A stretch of 9,938 nucleotides of DNA from Chloroflexota bacterium (GTDB taxonomy: Bacteria > Chloroflexota > Anaerolineae > Anaerolineales > Anaerolineaceae), in the NCBI GenBank assembly GCA_012797215.1, contig JAAZPN010000084.1:1-9938 (forward strand), read 5' to 3'. Below the pieces are notes generated by a model. It saw only the letters and a list, made by a program, of their open reading frames with translations, ran no database searches and was not told the DNA's origin. Numbering within the stretch: the first letter of the stretch is position 1; each line of letters begins with the position of its first letter. The position numbers and the translations under genes were made by a program. Below are positions 6,480 to 9,938 of this stretch, in pieces.

Positions 6480-7577
6480 ATGAAAAAGTCCCATAATCGC
6501 TGGACCTGGATGCTGCTTGCGGTTCTGCTATTGACTGCCTGCAACTTGCCGAGCACCGCGACGCCGGTTGACCCTATGCTTGGCGTGCGCACCGCCGCGG
6601 CGCTCACTGTCGAGGCGATGTTCACCCAGGCGGTCCCTACGCAGAGCATAACGGCGCAGCCTACCCTAACCCCGCCTCCAACAGCGCCCGCCAGCGCGAC
6701 GCTCGACCCAAACCTGCCCTGCAACCTGGCTGAATTCGTTTCTGAAAGCGTGCCGGACGGCAGTCAATTCTTTCCAGGCTCGGTATTCGTTAAGACCTGG
6801 ACGCTGCGCAATGCCGGCTCTTGCGTCTGGACGATTGATTATCAACTGGAATATGTTTCAGGCAACATACCGGACATTCTGTCCCTCCAAAAACTGACAA
6901 ACAGCGCTATCGCGCCTGGACAGAATCTCACGCTTATGCTAAACATTGCTGTGCCTTTTGAACCTGGTAATTACCGCGCTGATTTCAGACTGCGCGACGG
7001 GCAGGGCAGCATGTTCAGCTTCAAAAACCCAGAAAAAACCTTTTGGGTGGCGGTAGAAGTAATAAACACCAGCCTCAACCTGGCTGAAAATCTCTGCGCG
7101 GCGGATTGGACCAGCGGCGCGGGCAAACTGAACTGCCCCGGTAAAGCAGGCAGCGCGGATGGCTTTGCCTATGTAGATGCCAGCCCTCTGCTTGAAAATG
7201 GCTCGGAGGATGACGAGCCCGCAATCTGGCTCAGCCCGCAAGAAGTCCAGAACGGGTACATCCAGGGGGCTTTCCCAGCGCAGCGCATCCCCGAAAAAGC
7301 GCGCTTTGAGGCGGTGCTCGGCTGCGCGAAAAGCGCCCTTGCTTGCGATGCTGACTTCTCGCTTTACGTGCAGGCCGGGGTGGAAGTTCCGCGCTTGCTG
7401 GCAGCCTGGAATGAAACCAACGACGGCGCATTCCGGCGGATCAGCTACGACCTAACCAATCTGGCCGGGCAGAACCTGCGCCTGATACTGCGCGTCGATT
7501 CCCGCGGCTCGGCAGTGGATGATATTCTCCATCTGCTCATGCCGGTGCTCAGGTCCTACCAACCCGCGGACGAGTAG
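6480..7577 (+). CDS. Lipoprotein with NBR1-type Ig-like domain and a C-terminal beta-rich domain
   Basis: Exported, lipid-anchored protein of 365 residues with no enzymatic motif. Positively charged N-terminus, hydrophobic stretch and lipobox LTAC give a signal peptide cut before Cys21. A Thr/Pro/Ala-rich linker (about 22-78) follows, then an Ig-like domain (about 80-193). Its FVKTWTLRNAGSCVWT (103-118) is typical of the NBR1-type Ig domain found in many Anaerolineae surface proteins. The C-terminal part (about 200-365) starts with the LCAADW and LNCPG cysteines, has a second cysteine pair in GCAKSALAC, and ends in strand-like segments. I recall similar C-terminal domains beside NBR1-Ig domains in this group but know no function. 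The role is probably binding or structure at the cell surface. The gene stands alone between a terminator and a 296-base spacer and is flanked by related inverted repeats. Confidence 0.85.
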   Translation: MKKSHNRWTWMLLAVLLLTACNLPSTATPVDPMLGVRTAAALTVEAMFTQAVPTQSITAQPTLTPPPTAPASATLDPNLPCNLAEFVSESVPDGSQFFPGSVFVKTWTLRNAGSCVWTIDYQLEYVSGNIPDILSLQKLTNSAIAPGQNLTLMLNIAVPFEPGNYRADFRLRDGQGSMFSFKNPEKTFWVAVEVINTSLNLAENLCAADWTSGAGKLNCPGKAGSADGFAYVDASPLLENGSEDDEPAIWLSPQEVQNGYIQGAFPAQRIPEKARFEAVLGCAKSALACDADFSLYVQAGVEVPRLLAAWNETNDGAFRRISYDLTNLAGQNLRLILRVDSRGSAVDDILHLLMPVLRSYQPADE

Positions 7578-7596
7578 CATTTCATTTAAAAATGTC

Positions 7597-7626
7597 AATA
7601 TTCGCGGATAAGCAACGCGGAATATT
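7597..7626. repeat. Inverted repeat with AATATTC/GAATATT ends, downstream copy
   Basis: AATATTC and GAATATT pair over 7 bp, then GCG/CGC with one bulged G, around the 9-base loop GATAAGCAA. It starts 20 bases after the lipoprotein stop. Read on the opposite strand it contains CGCGTTGC, which also occurs in the upstream copy, so the two may share an origin. It has no following T-run, which argues against a standard terminator. Confidence 0.65.
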
Positions 7627-7644
7627 ATTAAGCGTGTATTTCAC

Positions 7645-7714
7645 CTAGCCCCCGCTTTCTTTACCAGCATGGACTTTGCAGACGCATATTCCACATAAAA
7701 ACAGCGGGGGTCAG
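7645..7714 (+). ncRNA. Candidate structured RNA or long nested hairpin
   Basis: CCCCCGCT (7649-7656) pairs perfectly with AGCGGGGG (7703-7710). The stem extends outward by a G-U pair, one mismatch and CT/AG. Within the 46-base loop, TGGA/TCCA (7670-7673 with 7690-7693) and TGC/GCA (7677-7679 with 7684-7686) form a nested second stem around the tetraloop AGAC. It may be a small RNA, a 3' UTR element or a processing structure. The strand is assumed to be that of the genes. Its size is tRNA-like, but it has no T-arm or anticodon arm. Confidence 0.35.
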
Positions 7715-7813
7715 CCGAAATAAGACCTCAGAATATTTGTTTAGGTTTAAGTACCAACAGGTGAGAAGTTCTTTTTCCTGCTCCTGGCTCAGCATTGAAA
7801 GGCGAACCTGGTC

Positions 7814-7844
7814 GTGACGCGCCGATAGTTTTCCCGATTATAAT
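7814..7844 (+). promoter_or_regulatory. Promoter of the small membrane protein and methyltransferase genes
   Basis: TATAAT (7839-7844) is a perfect -10 box 29 bases before the ATG at 7874. The best -35 candidate is GTGACG (7814-7819, four of six matches) at a long 19-base spacing, so the -10 carries most of the evidence. Confidence 0.5.
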
Positions 7845-7873
7845 AAGGCTAACTTTACGAGGGAAGGGCAATC

Positions 7874-8116
7874 ATGGCCTATTTCATACATATCTTCACG
7901 CCTCTTTTGAAACCTTTCGTGTACCTGGACCCTGGCAGCGGCAGCATGCTAATCCAGCTAATTCTCGCGGCTGTCTTGAGCATCGGAGTAGCAATCAGAA
8001 TTTTCTGGAAGAAGATCAGAGCCTTTCTGACAAGAAACAAAGCAGCCGACAGCCAGGAGCTGGACCCCACTGAAATCCCTGAGGAACCCAGCGCGGAAGA
8101 TTCCTTGCGCTCCTGA
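7874..8116 (+). CDS. Small membrane protein with YLDPGSGS motif
   Basis: An 80-residue protein of unknown function. It has a short hydrophobic/aromatic front end (1-16), the motif YLDPGSGS (17-24), one likely membrane helix (25-43), a basic patch RIFWKKIRAFLTRNK (42-56), and an acidic, proline-containing tail (57-80). By the positive-inside rule the tail is cytoplasmic and the DPGSGS motif faces outward. I recall short proteins with this motif plus helix in several bacterial phyla, often near envelope genes, but no assigned role. The start is supported by GAGGG/AAGGG (7859-7868) and by the perfect -10 box upstream. The methyltransferase gene follows 57 bases later with no terminator between, so the two are probably co-transcribed. 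Coding status is supported by motif conservation as remembered, not by an alignment. Confidence 0.75.
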   Translation: MAYFIHIFTPLLKPFVYLDPGSGSMLIQLILAAVLSIGVAIRIFWKKIRAFLTRNKAADSQELDPTEIPEEPSAEDSLRS

Positions 8117-8159
8117 GAGCAGGCTGTTCGCCATCTAACCACACAAAACCACCAGTAAA

Positions 8160-8164
8160 AGGGA
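8160..8164 (+). promoter_or_regulatory. Ribosome binding site that sets the methyltransferase start
   Basis: AGGGA lies 9 bases before the ATG at 8174 but only 3 before the in-frame TTG at 8168, so the ATG is preferred. Confidence 0.6.
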
Positions 8165-8173
8165 ATTTTGAGA

Positions 8174-9559
8174 ATGATTGAGAAATCCAGCGCATCATTC
8201 CGCGATCCCAGCGGGTTCGTTTTCACGCAAGATTCGGTCGTCTATCGTCAGGTGAACCAGGCCGGCCGTGAATCCTACGATGCCTTGATGCAGTCGGGGC
8301 TTTACGAGCGGCTCAGCAAGGCGAAAGCGCTCGTGACGCACGAGGAAGTGCCCCTCGCGCTGGCTCCCCTGCCCCAGCTGGCTTATAAAGTAATCCTTCC
8401 TCACTCCATCCCCTTCATTTCCTATCCTTACGAGTGGTGTTTTGAGCAACTCAAAGACGCTGCCATTCTGACACTCTCTATCGCCAGGCGCGCTCTTGAG
8501 TACGGCCTGAGCCTGAAGGATGCCAGCGCATACAATGTGCAATTTTTGGACGGCAAACCTATTTTTATTGACACGCTCTCTTTTGAACCCTATCAGGAGG
8601 GGTTGCCGTGGGTTGCCTACCGGCAGTTCTGCCAGCATTTTTTGGCGCCTTTAGCCCTCATGGCGCACAAAGATACCCGCCTGAGTCAGCTTATGCGCGT
8701 TTATATTGACGGAATTCCACTGGACCTTACCAGCAAGCTGCTCCCAGCTTCCACGCGCTTGCAGTTTGGCTTGTTAAGCCACATCCACCTGCATGCCCGC
8801 AGCCAGGAAAAATATGCCGGCAAAGCGGTTTCGCCCAACGCGCTGGAAGGAAAAGTGAGCCTGTCTGCCATGCGCGGCCTGCTTGAGAGCCTCTTGGCGG
8901 TGGTGCGGGGCTTGCGCCTGCGCGCAAGCAATACTGAATGGGGGAATTATTACGAGGATAACAATTACAGCGAAGCTGCCTTTGCTGCCAAACGAAGCCT
9001 GGTTAAGGAGTTCTTGCTTGCATCGAATCCCCACAGCGTGTGGGACCTTGGCGCGAATACCGGTGAGTTCAGCCGGGCAGCCAGCGAAATGGGAATTCCC
9101 ACTGTGGCATTCGATATTGATCACAGCGCGGTGCAGCAGAATTATCGCACGGTAAGACAGAACAATGAAAAACACATGCTCCCGCTCTGGATGGATCTGA
9201 CTAATCCTTCGCCGGGCTTGGGCTGGGATTCCCGCGAAAGAGCTTCTATGCGGGAACGCGGTCCGGTTGACCTTGTCATGGCGCTGGCTCTTATCCACCA
9301 TCTGGCAATCGCCAACAATATTCCATTAGAAGGCATCGCTGCCAGTTTTGCTGAACTGGCAAACAAACTCATCGTTGAGTTCGTACCGAAAACAGATTCG
9401 CAAGTACAGCGCTTGCTGGCTTCCCGCGCGGATATCTTCCCCGATTACACTCCGGAAGGGTTTGAGCAAGCCTTCGCTGGCCATTTTGAGATCCAAAAGA
9501 CCGAGCTCATTCCAGGTTCCCAGAGAATTCTCTACCTGATGCAACGCCGCGCTTCCTGA
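8174..9559 (+). CDS. Kinase-like domain fused to class I SAM-dependent methyltransferase
   Basis: A soluble 461-residue protein. The C-terminal half (about 255-460) is a Rossmann-fold methyltransferase: SAM-binding motif WDLGANTGEFS (290-300), acidic strand-2 end FDID (313-316), MDLT (340-343), DLVMALALIHHL (366-377) and LIVEFVP (399-405). The N-terminal half is not usually named. Its KDASAYNVQFLDGKPIFID (115-133) spaces Asp116, Asn121 and Asp133 almost exactly like the catalytic Asp, metal-binding Asn and DFG Asp of protein-kinase-fold enzymes. The block PWVAYRQFCQHFLAPLAL (145-162) looks like a conserved signature. I infer a kinase-like domain, active or degenerate. The acceptor is unknown. 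Neighbouring membrane genes suggest an envelope glycan or lipid, as for the kinase/methyltransferase WbdD, which has the opposite domain order. A plain methyltransferase with a large substrate domain is the alternative. Confidence 0.88.
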   Translation: MIEKSSASFRDPSGFVFTQDSVVYRQVNQAGRESYDALMQSGLYERLSKAKALVTHEEVPLALAPLPQLAYKVILPHSIPFISYPYEWCFEQLKDAAILTLSIARRALEYGLSLKDASAYNVQFLDGKPIFIDTLSFEPYQEGLPWVAYRQFCQHFLAPLALMAHKDTRLSQLMRVYIDGIPLDLTSKLLPASTRLQFGLLSHIHLHARSQEKYAGKAVSPNALEGKVSLSAMRGLLESLLAVVRGLRLRASNTEWGNYYEDNNYSEAAFAAKRSLVKEFLLASNPHSVWDLGANTGEFSRAASEMGIPTVAFDIDHSAVQQNYRTVRQNNEKHMLPLWMDLTNPSPGLGWDSRERASMRERGPVDLVMALALIHHLAIANNIPLEGIAASFAELANKLIVEFVPKTDSQVQRLLASRADIFPDYTPEGFEQAFAGHFEIQKTELIPGSQRILYLMQRRAS

Positions 9560-9609
9560 GCCGATTATTTATCATTCCCCCTTCGAATTCACGCGCTTCG
9601 CACTTGAAG

Positions 9610-9618
9610 TGGTAGAAT
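9610..9618 (+). promoter_or_regulatory. Possible extended -10 promoter of the last gene
   Basis: TGGTAGAAT fits the extended -10 pattern TGnTAtAAT with one mismatch, and no -35 box is apparent. An 11-base palindrome, CACTT-G-AAGTG (9601-9611), overlaps its left edge and could be an operator. Transcription would start near 9625, which affects the choice of start codon for the gene. Confidence 0.35.
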
Positions 9619-9619
9619 T

Positions 9620-9938
9620 ATGCGCGTTAAAGCTATGAAGCCGAAAAATTCACTTCCCGTTTACCCAATCCTTTTTGCCGCTTATCCCGTCCTTTCTTTG
9701 TTGGGGCACAACATTCAGGAAGTCTTTTTGCGCACAGGCCTGCGCCCGCTGATTTTTATCGTCGGTGGAGCGGTAATCCTCTGGTTTATCTTGTGGCTTC
9801 TGACGCGTTCTCTGCAAAAATCCGCGCTGCTTACGCTTCTGCTGATTATCTTGTTCTTTAGTTATGGGCGCGTGTATCAAGCGCTGAGACAGATAGAAAT
9901 GTCCGGGTTTATTCTGGGTCGGCACCGCTACTTGCTGC
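9620..9938 (+). CDS. Multi-pass membrane protein, possibly a membrane-anchored sulfatase-like enzyme (3' end outside window)
   Basis: Only the first 106 residues are visible and the frame runs off the right edge. They contain three hydrophobic segments (about 13-29, 43-62 and 69-82), with GHNIQEV (29-35), LRPL (41-44) and FFSYGRVY (79-86) at the ends. I recall such an N-terminus in Chloroflexota proteins that continue into an alkaline-phosphatase/sulfatase-superfamily domain, but that domain is not in the window, so the function is a guess. The start is uncertain: ATG 9620 has only a weak GAAGTGG upstream, and ATG 9635 (six codons into the frame shown here) has none. The latter fits better if the extended -10 box at 9610-9618 is used, because the transcript would begin after 9620. 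It lies 60 bases after the methyltransferase stop on the same strand. Confidence 0.7.
   Translation, partial: MRVKAMKPKNSLPVYPILFAAYPVLSLLGHNIQEVFLRTGLRPLIFIVGGAVILWFILWLLTRSLQKSALLTLLLIILFFSYGRVYQALRQIEMSGFILGRHRYLL

Larger units (their letters stand above)
7578..7873. other. 296-base intergenic region with structured elements and a promoter
   Basis: No gene is supported here. The spacer holds the second AATATTC/GAATATT inverted repeat (7597-7626), a nested hairpin (7645-7714), a further lone GAATATT (7731-7737), and a perfect -10 box TATAAT (7839-7844) before the small membrane protein gene. No T-run-backed terminator for the lipoprotein gene is visible. Confidence 0.7.

Noticed and set aside
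7597..7626. Inverted repeat as an intrinsic terminator of the lipoprotein gene.
   Set aside because: No T-run follows, the outer part of the stem is AT-rich, and a related palindrome occurs before the gene as well.
7645..7714. tRNA gene, because of size and a GC-rich closing stem.
   Set aside because: There is no TTCGA T-loop, no anticodon arm and no D-arm pattern; the pairing is a single nested hairpin.
7795..8073. Open frame of 92 residues overlapping the small membrane protein gene.
   Set aside because: It spans the promoter and ribosome binding site of the better gene and has no recognisable motif or start signal.

Overview
The window looks like chromosome from a Chloroflexota bacterium, most likely class Anaerolineae. 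The evidence is indirect: a lipoprotein with an NBR1-type Ig-like domain of the kind common in that group, a small protein with the motif YLDPGSGS, a distinctive methyltransferase family beside it, and generally GC-rich coding sequence with AT-rich spacers. No rRNA or tRNA is visible to settle the taxonomy. All recognised genes lie on the + strand.

Region 1 (1-2597) holds the end of an operon for a nucleoside-type ABC importer of the BmpA/Nup/Rns class. It contains two BPD_transp_2 permeases joined by a 1-base stop/start overlap, followed by a strong intrinsic terminator. The first permease is open at the left edge, so its start, and probably the ATPase and lipoprotein of the system, lie outside the window.

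Region 2 (2598-2997) is non-coding. It carries a tandem array of three 38-bp units from a GTCATCGCGAGC-type short repeat family, plus degenerate relatives. Two base changes between units compensate for each other and keep a small hairpin intact.

Region 3 (2998-6392) is a three-gene operon with overlapping ends (17 and 8 bases). It encodes an ABC-2/NatAB-type exporter with one ATPase and two homologous but distinct permeases, and ends at a strong terminator.

Region 4 (6393-7873) holds a lipoprotein gene whose product has an NBR1-type Ig domain and a second C-terminal beta-rich domain. Related inverted repeats with AATATTC/GAATATT ends flank the gene on both sides. The downstream spacer of about 300 bases also contains a nested long-range hairpin.

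Region 5 (7814-9938) holds a candidate envelope locus: a small membrane protein (YLDPGSGS), a 461-residue protein combining an apparent kinase-like N-terminal half with a class I SAM methyltransferase, and the start of a multi-pass membrane protein cut by the window edge. This is the least explained part of the window and the best candidate for an undescribed system. By analogy with the kinase/methyltransferase WbdD it might modify an envelope glycan, but that is inference.
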